Part shown: one piece after another, positions 1 through 7,067 of the stretch | How the letters are laid out: each line of letters opens with the position of its first letter | How positions within the stretch are numbered: the stretch's first letter is position 1 | Source: an uncultured Aquimarina sp. | GTDB taxonomy: Bacteria > Bacteroidota > Bacteroidia > Flavobacteriales > Flavobacteriaceae | DNA: 40,510 nt | NCBI GenBank assembly: GCA_947495425.1 | Contig: CANLYR010000041.1 | Coordinates: forward strand, 1-40,510 | Direction: 5' to 3' | Translations under genes and position numbers: made by a program | The notes under the pieces: generated by a model | What the model was told of the DNA's origin: nothing | Databases searched by the model: none | What the model saw: only the letters and a program-made list of their open reading frames with translations

Positions 1-57
1 TCGAAGAGAAGCTCTTCGATAGACTTGTAATTGCTGGAATTACAGGATTATGATTAA

Positions 58-198
58 AAACGGATATTCAATAAAATTATTATATATGTTAATGGTAATT
101 TTAATGGTCGTGCTGCAAGTGCCACTTTTAACGTTGATTGTTTGGCGCAATACGGATGGAATGATGTGATTTCTTCTTTTCGTGTAGAGCGAAATTAA
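58..198 (+). pseudogene. Remnant of a beta/gamma-crystallin-like protein (C-terminal end)
   Basis: The frame ending in TAA at 196-198 encodes about 46 residues that look like the second half of a beta/gamma-crystallin motif: an IYVNGNFNGRAAS segment, then YGWNDVISSFRV at the end. Same-frame stops at 28-30 and 55-57 and the lack of an ATG mean this segment cannot be an intact gene here. The other frames upstream are short and do not obviously continue the domain. It may be a decayed gene or one with an upstream frameshift. The start of the window cuts off any further evidence. The family assignment rests on pattern only. Confidence 0.4.
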
Positions 199-215
199 TC
201 AAACTATCAAAATAT

Positions 216-254
216 AACCGGAAGCTCTATGATACTGAGTTTTCCGGTTTTTTT
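216..254 (+). terminator. Rho-independent terminator after the crystallin-like remnant
   Basis: An 8-bp stem (AACCGGAA at 216-223 with TTCCGGTT at 242-249) is followed by a T run through 254. It sits 18 bases after the stop of the remnant and before the Crp/Fnr gene. Confidence 0.75.
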
Positions 255-412
255 CTAAAAATTGAAACTTTTAGTTGTTTTTTTAGCAAACTCTTAAAGA
301 ATTTTGTAATAACTGATATGCGCAGATACGATACTATTTATATGCTTTGATTTGTAAGGTGTGTCAAAATTTTGAGACCTATTTTGAACTAACATCTTAA
401 AACACAATCATC

Positions 413-1081
413 ATGAATACTATCTGGTTCTTTGACGATGCTAACCTGTTTAATCTACTGTGTCCTCACAAATTCAAAAAATATAAAAAGGATCATAACT
501 TTGATGCCTATAAAAAGAACGACTACATTTATTTCGAAGAAGATTCTGCTCATAAAGTGTACCTGATCGAAAAAGGAAAAGTAAAAATAGGGTACTATGC
601 AGAAGATGGACATGAGGTTATAAGTGCTATATTAACAAGGGGTGAGATTTTTGGAGAGAAAGCCATATTAGGAGTGAACAAACGAACAGAATTTGCTCAA
701 TCTGTAGACAATACGACATCTATCTGTCCCATAGGAGTCGAAACTATGCACGACCTTATGCGGGATAATCAATCATTTAGTCTTAAAATATATAAATTTA
801 TTGGTTTGCGTTTCAAACGGCTTGAGAGAAGGTTACAATTACTACTTTTCAAAGATACCAAAACAAGGCTGCTAGAATTTTTGAATGAACTTAAAGAAGA
901 TTATGGACATTGTTGTCCGGATACAGGCGATATGGTTATAGAACATCCGTATACGCAAAAGGACATTGCAAATTTGATTGGAGCTTCAAGACCCACTTTA
1001 AATATTCTACTTAATCAATTAAAAGAATCCAATATCATCGACTTTAACAGAAAAGAAATTCGGCTAAAGAATGTTGCTTAA
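413..1081 (+). CDS. Crp/Fnr family transcriptional regulator
   Basis: A 222-residue protein of typical Crp/Fnr length. Residues ~20-125 form a cyclic-nucleotide-binding-type beta-roll, with VYLIEKGKVKIGYY and the later GEIFGEKAILG segment. A long dimerisation helix runs at ~128-160. Residues ~175-215 hold a winged helix with the recognition helix around IGASRPTLNILLNQLKE. No Fnr-type four-cysteine iron-sulfur cluster motif is visible at the N-terminus, so an oxygen-sensing FNR role is not supported; the effector cannot be read from the sequence. A perfect 12-bp palindrome (TCAAAATTTTGA, 364-375) lies upstream, and a Crp/Fnr-sized palindrome (1082-1097) overlaps the stop codon. Autoregulation or control of the lipoprotein that follows is inferred only. 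Confidence 0.9.
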   Translation: MNTIWFFDDANLFNLLCPHKFKKYKKDHNFDAYKKNDYIYFEEDSAHKVYLIEKGKVKIGYYAEDGHEVISAILTRGEIFGEKAILGVNKRTEFAQSVDNTTSICPIGVETMHDLMRDNQSFSLKIYKFIGLRFKRLERRLQLLLFKDTKTRLLEFLNELKEDYGHCCPDTGDMVIEHPYTQKDIANLIGASRPTLNILLNQLKESNIIDFNRKEIRLKNVA

Positions 1082-1099
1082 TGTTAGATGGCTAACATT
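1080..1099. promoter_or_regulatory. Palindrome TGTTAG-N4-CTAACA, candidate Crp/Fnr operator
   Basis: AATGTTAG (1080-1087) and CTAACATT (1092-1099) form a perfect 8-bp inverted repeat with a 4-base centre. The core TGTTAG-N4-CTAACA has the 16-bp, two-fold layout usual for Crp/Fnr operators. It lies between a Crp/Fnr gene and the lipoprotein gene at 1155. The same core recurs at 32342-32357. It could instead be a weak terminator hairpin for the regulator gene, as an AT-rich TTTTAAAATTTT tract follows. Confidence 0.5.
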
Positions 1100-1154
1100 T
1101 TAAAATTTTCCATCGTATTATTTTTATGACTTAATAATCATAAAAACAAAAGCA

Positions 1155-2240
1155 ATGTTTAAAAAATTAATTATAGGGGTTTTGGCAGTAGGTTTTATTG
1201 CAGTCTCTTGTAGCGATGATGATGACAATCAGGTTATCACTCCTATTGCAGGAGTAATCGATGGAGGACCATTTACGTTTTGTATTGATGGTATAGCAGA
1301 TAATGTTAGCGGGATTACCTTAGATAGTAGCGATGCGGTAGGTACTAACAGTACTTGGGTGATTACTGATGATACAGGGCTTATTTTGGGTTTGCCTCCA
1401 ACATTAGAAGCTGTAGAGGGCGTAAATTTTGATGAAGCAGGAGCTGGAGTTTGTTTAATCTGGTATTTACGCTTTGAAGATGGATTACAAGGTGCAGAGA
1501 TGGGTATGAATGCTAATGATTTGGTAGGTTCGTTTAGCTTATCAAATTCACTTACTGTTACGCGTAATATGTTACCTACTGCCGGAGTAATATCAGGAGG
1601 GCCATATGAGTTTGCTGTAGACGGTACAGCTGATTTTGTTACTGATCTTGCTATTGATGCTACAAACGCAACCGGCTCTAACAGAACTTGGGTAATTACA
1701 GACGAAGATCTCAATATCCTGGGATTGCCTCCAACATTAGAAGCTGTAGAAGGCGTAAATTTTGATGAAGCTGGACCAGGAGTTTGTTTAATTTGGTATT
1801 TACGTTTTGAAGAAGGATTACAAGGCGCAGAAGTTGGTATGAATGCAGGTGAATTAGAAGGTTGTTTTGCATTGTCTAATTCTATAACAGTTACACGAAC
1901 ATGTAGTGCCAAAGCAGGAGTTATCTCTGGCGGTCCTTATATGTTTACGGCAAATGATGGTACAGCAGATTTTGCTACAGATTTAGCCATAGATACTTCA
2001 GGTGCTGCCGGTAAAAACAGTACTTGGATAGTAACTGATGCTAATGGTAACATTTTAGGATTGCCACCTACACTAGCCGATGCTAGAATGGTCAACTTTG
2101 ATACTGCAGGCACGGGTACATGTTTAATATGGTATTTACGTTACGAAGACGGGATACAAGGTTTAGAAATGGGTATGAACGCGAATGACTTCAAAGGCTG
2201 CTTTGCACTTTCTAATGCTCTAGAAGTAGTTCGACAATAA
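1155..2240 (+). CDS. Lipoprotein with three ~106-residue repeats, probably surface exposed
   Basis: A 361-residue protein. Residues 1-19 form a lipoprotein signal (VSC lipobox, Cys19) followed by SDDDDN, the kind of acidic stretch linked in Bacteroidota to lipoprotein export to the cell surface. Three repeats follow at residues 32-137, 143-248 and 254-360. Each opens with AGVI.GGP.F, has a TW(V/I)(V/I)TD strand and ILGLPPTL in the middle, then CLIWYLR(F/Y)E(D/E)G and a final LSN..(T/E)V.R. Repeats 2 and 3 each hold a Cys pair (C211/C237, C323/C349), compatible with a disulfide; repeat 1 has C43/C100 instead. I have seen similar repeats in flavobacterial proteins of unknown function; no activity is known to me. 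It follows the Crp/Fnr gene by 73 bp. Confidence 0.85.
   Translation: MFKKLIIGVLAVGFIAVSCSDDDDNQVITPIAGVIDGGPFTFCIDGIADNVSGITLDSSDAVGTNSTWVITDDTGLILGLPPTLEAVEGVNFDEAGAGVCLIWYLRFEDGLQGAEMGMNANDLVGSFSLSNSLTVTRNMLPTAGVISGGPYEFAVDGTADFVTDLAIDATNATGSNRTWVITDEDLNILGLPPTLEAVEGVNFDEAGPGVCLIWYLRFEEGLQGAEVGMNAGELEGCFALSNSITVTRTCSAKAGVISGGPYMFTANDGTADFATDLAIDTSGAAGKNSTWIVTDANGNILGLPPTLADARMVNFDTAGTGTCLIWYLRYEDGIQGLEMGMNANDFKGCFALSNALEVVRQ
1248..2234 (+). repeat. Three tandem in-frame gene-internal repeats (units 1248-1565, 1581-1898, 1914-2234)
   Basis: Units repeat every 333 bp (111 codons). The nucleotide sequence is strikingly similar in parts: ttgcctccaacattagaagc occurs identically in units 1 and 2. 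Unit 3 is more divergent at ADARMVNF, where units 1 and 2 have EAVEGVNF. This points to a fairly recent duplication of units 1 and 2. Confidence 0.85.
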
Positions 2241-2293
2241 CTTCCATAATTTATGTAATCAACATGTAAGACATATATTGTTGTTAGTTTTTT

Positions 2294-2320
2294 TAAAGCG
2301 CGATCGTTGATTGCGCTTTA
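2294..2320 (+). terminator. Terminator hairpin after the repeat lipoprotein
   Basis: TAAAGCGCGATC (2294-2305) pairs with GATTGCGCTTTA (2309-2320) over 12 bp with one G-U pair and a 3-base loop. The flanking T tract lies upstream (2288-2294), so it may also be read from the other strand. It overlaps the -33 element of the next promoter. Confidence 0.6.
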
Positions 2321-2336
2321 TTAATTCATAGCTTTG
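2307..2336 (+). promoter_or_regulatory. Bacteroidota-type promoter for the thioredoxin-like gene
   Basis: TTG (2307-2309), a 19-bp spacer and TAGCTTTG (2329-2336) match the TTG / TAnnTTTG consensus exactly. The start codon lies 30 bp downstream. Confidence 0.65.
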
Positions 2337-2365
2337 TAAAGGCCTTAGCATTCAAATTCTTGAAA

Positions 2366-2926
2366 ATGAAATTTAATAGAAAAAAAATATCAAACTTAGC
2401 TTTTGTACTCTTATTAGTGTTATTTTTTATTCCTAACACGCGTGGCATGATGCAGATATTTCTAACTAGGACTTTTTCTTTTAGCCCAGGACTAGTTGCA
2501 GCAGAAAAGCGAATACAAGTTGCTACATATGATTGGAAACTGCATGGGGTAAATACAGCCTCGATAAATTTTGATGTTGCAAAAGATAAGGTGATTTTGA
2601 TTAATTACTGGGCTACGTGGTGTCCTCCTTGTATTGCAGAGATGCCTTCATTACAAGATTTGTATGATGATTATAAAGATAAGGTCGTTTTTTTGTTTGT
2701 CACTAATGAGACTGATGAAGATATTTCAAAATTCATGAATGCCAAACATTATGATTACCCAGTATATAGGTCATTATCGACGCATCCCAAACCATTTGTA
2801 AACAGCCCGATTCCGCAGACTTACCTGATCAGTAAAAAAGGAAATATTATTATCGAAAAAACTGGTGCTGCAGATTGGAATAGTAATAAAGTAAGAGAGA
2901 CGATAGATAAACTATTGTCAGAATAG
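2366..2926 (+). CDS. Thioredoxin-fold thiol-disulfide oxidoreductase (TlpA-like), membrane anchored
   Basis: A 186-residue protein with an N-terminal membrane segment (LAFVLLLVLFFIP) and a thioredoxin-like domain from about residue 50. The redox motif is WCPPC in the context INYWATWCPPCIAEMPSL, and the cis-proline region is SPIPQTYLI. This places the reducing centre outside the cytoplasmic membrane, as in TlpA/ResA-type reductases that reduce apocytochromes or oxidised periplasmic proteins; the true partner is unknown. I chose ATG 2366 over an in-frame TTG at 2360; both fit the promoter. The gene ends 1 bp before the convergent crtZ, with no terminator between them. Confidence 0.85.
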   Translation: MKFNRKKISNLAFVLLLVLFFIPNTRGMMQIFLTRTFSFSPGLVAAEKRIQVATYDWKLHGVNTASINFDVAKDKVILINYWATWCPPCIAEMPSLQDLYDDYKDKVVFLFVTNETDEDISKFMNAKHYDYPVYRSLSTHPKPFVNSPIPQTYLISKKGNIIIEKTGAADWNSNKVRETIDKLLSE

Positions 2927-2927
2927 C

Positions 2928-3377
2928 TTATTTTTTGAAATATTTAAACGGTACGATGAGCATACCAAAGCATTCACCTTTATCTTTTCCGATATTTTTA
3001 TGATGTATTTTGTGAGCCCTTCTCACTCCTTTGGCATACCAATTATTAGCATTTCTTAATAATTTAAAACGCTGATGAATAAATATATCGTGTACAACGA
3101 AATATGCAATCCCATAGGCTAGGATACCCAAACCAATAGGGATCCCCAACCAAAATGTCTCAGAATTATGAAATAAGATACACGACATGCTAACTATAGC
3201 ATAGAAAATGAAGAAAAAGTCATTGCGCTCCCACCAACTGCCATGATCTTTGTGATGATGATCTTTATGCAAGGACCATAAAAAACCATGCATTACATAT
3301 TTATGAGTAAACCATGCCATGAACTCCATGATGGAAAAAGCAGAAAAAAAGACTAGTATTTGGATAAGAATTTTCAC
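2928..3377 (-). CDS. crtZ: Beta-carotene hydroxylase (fatty acid hydroxylase superfamily)
   Basis: A 149-residue integral membrane di-iron hydroxylase that adds 3-hydroxyl groups to beta-ionone rings, turning beta-carotene into zeaxanthin. All histidine boxes are visible: H25-x4-H30, HKDHHH (37-42), HDIFIH (96-101) and HKIHH (122-126). Hydrophobic segments lie at ~4-22, ~55-70 and ~74-96. It is the last gene of the minus-strand carotenoid operon, 25 bp after crtB. Its substrate needs a lycopene cyclase, which is not in this window. Confidence 0.93.
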   Translation of the reverse strand: MKILIQILVFFSAFSIMEFMAWFTHKYVMHGFLWSLHKDHHHKDHGSWWERNDFFFIFYAIVSMSCILFHNSETFWLGIPIGLGILAYGIAYFVVHDIFIHQRFKLLRNANNWYAKGVRRAHKIHHKNIGKDKGECFGMLIVPFKYFKK

Positions 3378-3402
3378 CTATAAATTTTTATTAAAAATAC
3401 GA

Positions 3403-4242
3403 CTAAATTAAGTTTAATCTATAATCAAAATAAGATTTTGCCAATAAGCCAAACTTCTGATAGTTTGGAACTCTGATTCGAGTATTCTTAATTTCTAGAG
3501 AAGGAGTCTTTTTTAATTTGTTTAGCAATTTTCTGTAGTAAATAAATGCAGTGTAAACACCAAATTTTGCTTCGACCGGAAGTTTTAAAATTCCAGTTAA
3601 ACCCTTGTCAAAATCTTCTTCTATTTCTTTAATAATCCTAAGCTTTGATTCTTCATCTAATTGCCGGAGATCAGTATTTGGGAAATAGGTTCGATCAAGG
3701 TCTTCATAGTCAGCTTTAAGGTCTCTTAGAAAATTTACTTTTTGAAATGCAGAGCCTAAGTGCATAGCACTTTGTCTTAATTCATTATATTTTGCTTCAT
3801 CACCATTAACAAATACCTTCAGGCACATCAATCCCACAACATCTGCTGATCCATAGATATAGTCTTTATATTCCTGATCAGTTAAATATTTGGTTTTATG
3901 AAGATCTAAGCGCATACTCTTCATAAAAGCTTCATATAATTCGGGTTGAATGTTGTATTGATGAACCGTTTGCTGAAAAGAATTTAAAATAGGATTTAAA
4001 CTTATTTTATTTTTAATGGCTTTATACATTTCAGTTTCGAAGTCATTGAAAAGTTCTTCTTTATTATAATCATGAAACGTGTCCACAATTTCATCTGCAA
4101 ATCTCACAAATCCGTAGATATTATATATGTCTTGCCTTATTGAGTCAGACAACATTTTTGATGCTAGAGAAAATGATGTACTATAAGAATTAGTAACAGT
4201 TTTACTACAACTATAGGATACGGTATCAAAAATAGCTTTCAT
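3403..4242 (-). CDS. crtB: Phytoene synthase
   Basis: A 279-residue squalene/phytoene synthase that condenses two geranylgeranyl diphosphates into phytoene, the first committed carotenoid step. The first Asp-rich motif is DEIVD (50-54) within YGFVRFADEIVD. The second is RDLKAD (173-178) within VNFLRDLKADYEDLDRTYFP. The YIYGSADVVGLMCL signature lies between them. Length and motifs fit CrtB rather than squalene synthase, and the position between crtI and crtZ confirms it. It starts 36 bp after the crtI stop. Confidence 0.95.
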   Translation of the reverse strand: MKAIFDTVSYSCSKTVTNSYSTSFSLASKMLSDSIRQDIYNIYGFVRFADEIVDTFHDYNKEELFNDFETEMYKAIKNKISLNPILNSFQQTVHQYNIQPELYEAFMKSMRLDLHKTKYLTDQEYKDYIYGSADVVGLMCLKVFVNGDEAKYNELRQSAMHLGSAFQKVNFLRDLKADYEDLDRTYFPNTDLRQLDEESKLRIIKEIEEDFDKGLTGILKLPVEAKFGVYTAFIYYRKLLNKLKKTPSLEIKNTRIRVPNYQKFGLLAKSYFDYRLNLI

Positions 4243-4278
4243 AAGTGTCAGGGTTTAAGAATCTTTATGTGTTGTTTA

Positions 4279-5772
4279 TTAAGTAGCACTAAGTTTTAAT
4301 TCCTTTGTTTCATTATACTGAGCTTCAATCAATCCAGCTACTAATTTTCCGGAAATCAATGATGGCGGCACCCCTGGTCCAGGAACAGTAAGTTGACCGG
4401 TAAAGAATAAGTTCTTTACTTTTTTACTTTTTAATTTAGGCCTTAGAAAGGCAGTTTGCAATAATGTGTTAGCCATTCCGTATGCATTTCCCTTATAGGA
4501 ATTGTATTCTTTTACAAAATCTTTGACACAAAAGGATTCTTTAAAGATAATATTATTTTTAACATTTTGGTCTGTGAGCGCTTCAAAACGTGTAATTATT
4601 TTATTAAAATAGATTTCTCTTAGTTCATCAGTATCCTCTATTCCTGGAGCTAGAGGTATAAGAAAAAAACCATTCTCCATACCTTCAGGAGCTGTACCAG
4701 AGTCTGTTAGCGAAGTGAAATTTGCATAAAACAGTGGTTTTTCTGGCCACTTAGGGTTGTCATAAATATCTTTTGCATGAGCATCAAAATCAGTATCAAA
4801 AAATAAATTGTGATGATGTATTTTTTTTAATTTTTTGTCAAAACCAACATAAAACAGAAGTGACGATGGAGCAAAAGTTTTAGTGTTCCAATATTTTTCA
4901 GAATACTGGCGATATTTAGGATCTAATAATGTTTCACCATGGTGATAATCTGCTCCGCATAATACGATATCTGAATCAATTTTTTCTGAATTTATGACTA
5001 CACCTGTAGTTGTTTGATCTCTAACCACTATCTTTTCGACAATAGCATTGGTTTGTATTTTTACACCTAAAGATTCTGCTAATCTTTGCATTCCGAGTAT
5101 AACTTGATACATTCCTCCTTTTGGATGCCAGGTTCCTAATCCGAAATCTGCGTAGTTCATAAAATTATAGAAAGCTGGTGTGTTGTTTGGTTTAGCTCCC
5201 AAAAACAATACTGGAAATTCAAGGATTTGTATTAATTTTTCATTTTTAAATTCCTTTCGAACTTCTTTAGATACAGTACTAAAAAATTGTCCTAAGCGTT
5301 GTATCGTTTCTTTAGTGATTAACTCTAGAGGAGATACTCCAGGTCTGTACACTAAATTCTTTATAGCTATCTGATAATTATTTTGAGCGGTTGCAATGAA
5401 TTTTTTTAGCTTCAAAGAACTTCCTTCTTCTTCAGCTTCAAAAGCTAAATAAATTTTTTCTAATGTATCTTCAATAATAATACTTTCCTTTTCCTTGAAA
5501 AAGACCTTATAAGCAGGGTTGAGTTTTTCTAAAGTATAAAAATCTGATACTGATGTGTTAAAATCATTAAAAAAGCTTTCAAATACATCAGGCATCCAAT
5601 ACCATGAAGGACCTATATCAAAAGTAAATCCTTCCCTTTTTAATTGTCTTGCTCTACCACCAATAGTCGAATTTTTTTCAAAAATGGTCACATCATATCC
5701 TAACTGAGCGAGATAACATGATGCAGATAAAGATGAGAAGCCTGAGCCAATAATTGCTATTTTTTTGGGCAT
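4279..5772 (-). CDS. crtI: Phytoene desaturase (CrtI family)
   Basis: A 497-residue FAD-dependent desaturase that converts phytoene to lycopene by successive dehydrogenations. The N-terminal dinucleotide fold is IAIIGSGFSSLSAS (5-18) with the acidic FEK at the end of the second strand and GGRA(R) after it. The C-terminal FAD signature is FFTGQLTVPGPGVPPSLISG. Length is normal for the family. It lies 15 bp downstream of the MerR regulator and shares its strand, so the two are probably co-transcribed. The number of double bonds introduced cannot be read from the sequence. Confidence 0.95.
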   Translation of the reverse strand: MPKKIAIIGSGFSSLSASCYLAQLGYDVTIFEKNSTIGGRARQLKREGFTFDIGPSWYWMPDVFESFFNDFNTSVSDFYTLEKLNPAYKVFFKEKESIIIEDTLEKIYLAFEAEEEGSSLKLKKFIATAQNNYQIAIKNLVYRPGVSPLELITKETIQRLGQFFSTVSKEVRKEFKNEKLIQILEFPVLFLGAKPNNTPAFYNFMNYADFGLGTWHPKGGMYQVILGMQRLAESLGVKIQTNAIVEKIVVRDQTTTGVVINSEKIDSDIVLCGADYHHGETLLDPKYRQYSEKYWNTKTFAPSSLLFYVGFDKKLKKIHHHNLFFDTDFDAHAKDIYDNPKWPEKPLFYANFTSLTDSGTAPEGMENGFFLIPLAPGIEDTDELREIYFNKIITRFEALTDQNVKNNIIFKESFCVKDFVKEYNSYKGNAYGMANTLLQTAFLRPKLKSKKVKNLFFTGQLTVPGPGVPPSLISGKLVAGLIEAQYNETKELKLSAT

Positions 5773-5787
5773 AGTAATTGGTTGTGT

Positions 5788-6684
5788 TTAAAGTTCGGCG
5801 ATTAAAGAACTTATGGAATCAAAATAGCGATGATTTGGCGCGCTACTATCTGAAACATGCATGATTTGCTTACCTAGCATCCAGAATTCACTTGTACGTT
5901 TATTACATACTATAGTGTTAAAATCTTCAACATATTTAGCTATGTTATCTTTTTCTGGCTTTATTGTGAAATATGATACAAACGTTGTATTTTCATGAAA
6001 CGAAAGCATATTTGGTAAGCTATCTAAAGGAATGCTTGAGCCTAAATATATAGCTTTATATCCATGAAGTAAAATTTCATAATTTATATATAGTAAACCT
6101 AATTCATGAATTTCATTTTCAGGTAAAAATAAAATGAAGGCCTTGTTTTTCTTTGTTGGATTAGAATATTGTAGCTTTTCAATATTGAGAAGCAGTTTCT
6201 GTTTGATAAGATTGGTTACAAAGTGCTCATGAGATGGACTTATAGTATCTGTCTGCCATAATAATCCTATTTCTTTTAGAAGAGGGACAAACACATCTAT
6301 AAATATTTGCCTGAAATTTCTTTTACGCTCTAGTTGTTCATATGCCCCCAAAAATAACTCGAGATCATAATTAAGCATAGAAATTTTAAATGAATTGATA
6401 GCCTGATTTTTCGAACTATTGTCTGATACGATACTTCTTACATATTCATTAATCTCTTCTTCACTAAGTTTGGAAATTCTAGAAATTTTGTACCCACTAT
6501 TAACTAAATATGTAACATTCAGTAATTTTTGAAGACTTTTTAAATTGTATGTTCTGATATTTGTTTCAGTACGATCTGGTGATAATAAATTGTATCTTTT
6601 TTCCCATATTCTGATAGTATGCGCTTTTACACCACACAGGTTCTCAAGATCTTTAATACTGAAAATTTGCTTAATATTGTTCAC
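5788..6684 (-). CDS. MerR-family regulator with B12-binding domain (CarH/LitR-like) heading the carotenoid operon
   Basis: 298 residues from GTG 6684. Residues 8-75 form a MerR-type winged helix (FSIKDLENLCGVKAHTIRIW, then EKRYNLLSP.RT..N.R.Y). Residues ~95-170 match the helical cap of B12 regulators and carry W143-x9-E153-H154. Residues ~180-290 match the cobalamin-binding Rossmann domain, with E191-x-H193-x-x-G196, where H193 would be the lower axial ligand. In CarH these features bind adenosylcobalamin and make the repressor release DNA in light. The residue after W143 is Gln, where Thermus CarH has the light-adduct His. An upstream TTG (6708) is in frame but overlaps the probable -7 element, so I prefer GTG. 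Cobalamin binding and light response are inferred from motifs. Confidence 0.85.
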   Translation of the reverse strand: MNNIKQIFSIKDLENLCGVKAHTIRIWEKRYNLLSPDRTETNIRTYNLKSLQKLLNVTYLVNSGYKISRISKLSEEEINEYVRSIVSDNSSKNQAINSFKISMLNYDLELFLGAYEQLERKRNFRQIFIDVFVPLLKEIGLLWQTDTISPSHEHFVTNLIKQKLLLNIEKLQYSNPTKKNKAFILFLPENEIHELGLLYINYEILLHGYKAIYLGSSIPLDSLPNMLSFHENTTFVSYFTIKPEKDNIAKYVEDFNTIVCNKRTSEFWMLGKQIMHVSDSSAPNHRYFDSISSLIAEL

Positions 6685-6705
6685 TCTTATTTGTAAATAG
6701 TTAAA

Positions 6706-6713
6706 CAAATTTA
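6706..6713 (-). promoter_or_regulatory. Candidate -7 element of the regulator/crt operon
   Basis: On the minus strand TAAATTTG (6713 to 6706) matches TAnnTTTG exactly, 22 bp before GTG 6684. No TTG was found at the usual distance, which would suit an activator-dependent or weak promoter. Confidence 0.45.
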
Positions 6714-6775
6714 GTTAAAAGTATTTAGTTATTTTTTCATTATTTGTTAAAATAACTTCAATAGTTGTTAAAATA
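6710..6775. promoter_or_regulatory. Array of four TAAC-type repeats, candidate operator of the crt regulator
   Basis: Plus-strand copies are TTTAGTTA at 6710-6717 and 6724-6731, and TTGTTAAAATA at 6744-6754 and 6765-6775. Read on the minus strand they are TAACTAA, TAACTAA, TAACAA and TAACAA. The last pair is spaced 21 bp, two helical turns. The array abuts the -7 element, as expected of an operator bound by a tetrameric MerR/B12 repressor. Binding is inferred. Confidence 0.45.
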
Positions 6776-7067
6776 GCTAACGACTAAGTATTTCAGGCAA
6801 ATAACAATCCTTAGGTTGCTTGTCGTCATAGCATAGAACCGATCTGGGTTTGACGGTGTTTTCTGAAATTGTTATTTTATTATTTCATCTTTGTTTGAAA
6901 TCAGATACTTAATTTGTTTTACAGGTTCATAAATTACTAGTTTACATGTAGTGTTACTGTATCAAATACATATATTTCGTATATTTAGAAATAGCTTTTA
7001 GACCACTACATAGAGTTGATTTGTTCTAAAAGCTACAAAATACAATAAAGTTTAAAGATATAAGTGT
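6714..7067. other. Intergenic region between divergent crt operon and small lipoprotein
   Basis: No coding sequence is recognisable in this ~350-bp gap. The left part holds the TAAC repeat array. The right part holds an 11-bp perfect stem-loop (6993-7035). The middle (6790-6990) is AT-rich and I see nothing definite in it. Confidence 0.6.
6993..7035. repeat. Perfect 11-bp inverted repeat upstream of the small lipoprotein
   Basis: TAGCTTTTAGA (6993-7003) and TCTAAAAGCTA (7025-7035) are exact inverted copies separated by 21 bp. No T tract follows, so it is not a plain terminator. It lies 32 bp before the lipoprotein ATG at 7068, fitting either a 5' leader stem-loop or an operator. Confidence 0.6.

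Noticed and set aside
1..19. Perfect hairpin TCGAAGAG-AAG-CTCTTCGA at the very start
   Set aside because: It lies at the window edge, has no T tract and may be part of a coding sequence; nothing else supports a role.
50..168. Short hydrophobic reading frame of about 39 codons
   Set aside because: It overlaps the crystallin-like remnant in another frame and looks like a shadow; no ribosome-binding site or family.
364..375. Perfect palindrome TCAAAATTTTGA upstream of the Crp/Fnr gene
   Set aside because: A 12-bp AT-rich palindrome is not rare enough here, and its sequence does not resemble the TGTTAG palindrome; noted only as a weak autoregulation candidate.
1229..1912. Long open frame on the minus strand opposite the repeat lipoprotein
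   Set aside because: It mirrors the repeated codons of the plus-strand gene and has no family pattern; it is an antisense artefact.
1248..2234. Regular repeats considered as a CRISPR array
   Set aside because: The units are 333 bp, in frame and encode protein repeats; no CRISPR array or cas gene is present anywhere in the window.
6766..6782. Possible third TGTTAG-type palindrome (TTGTTAAAATAGCTAAC)
   Set aside because: The left half is degenerate and the spacing is one base off; it is better explained as part of the TAAC repeat array.
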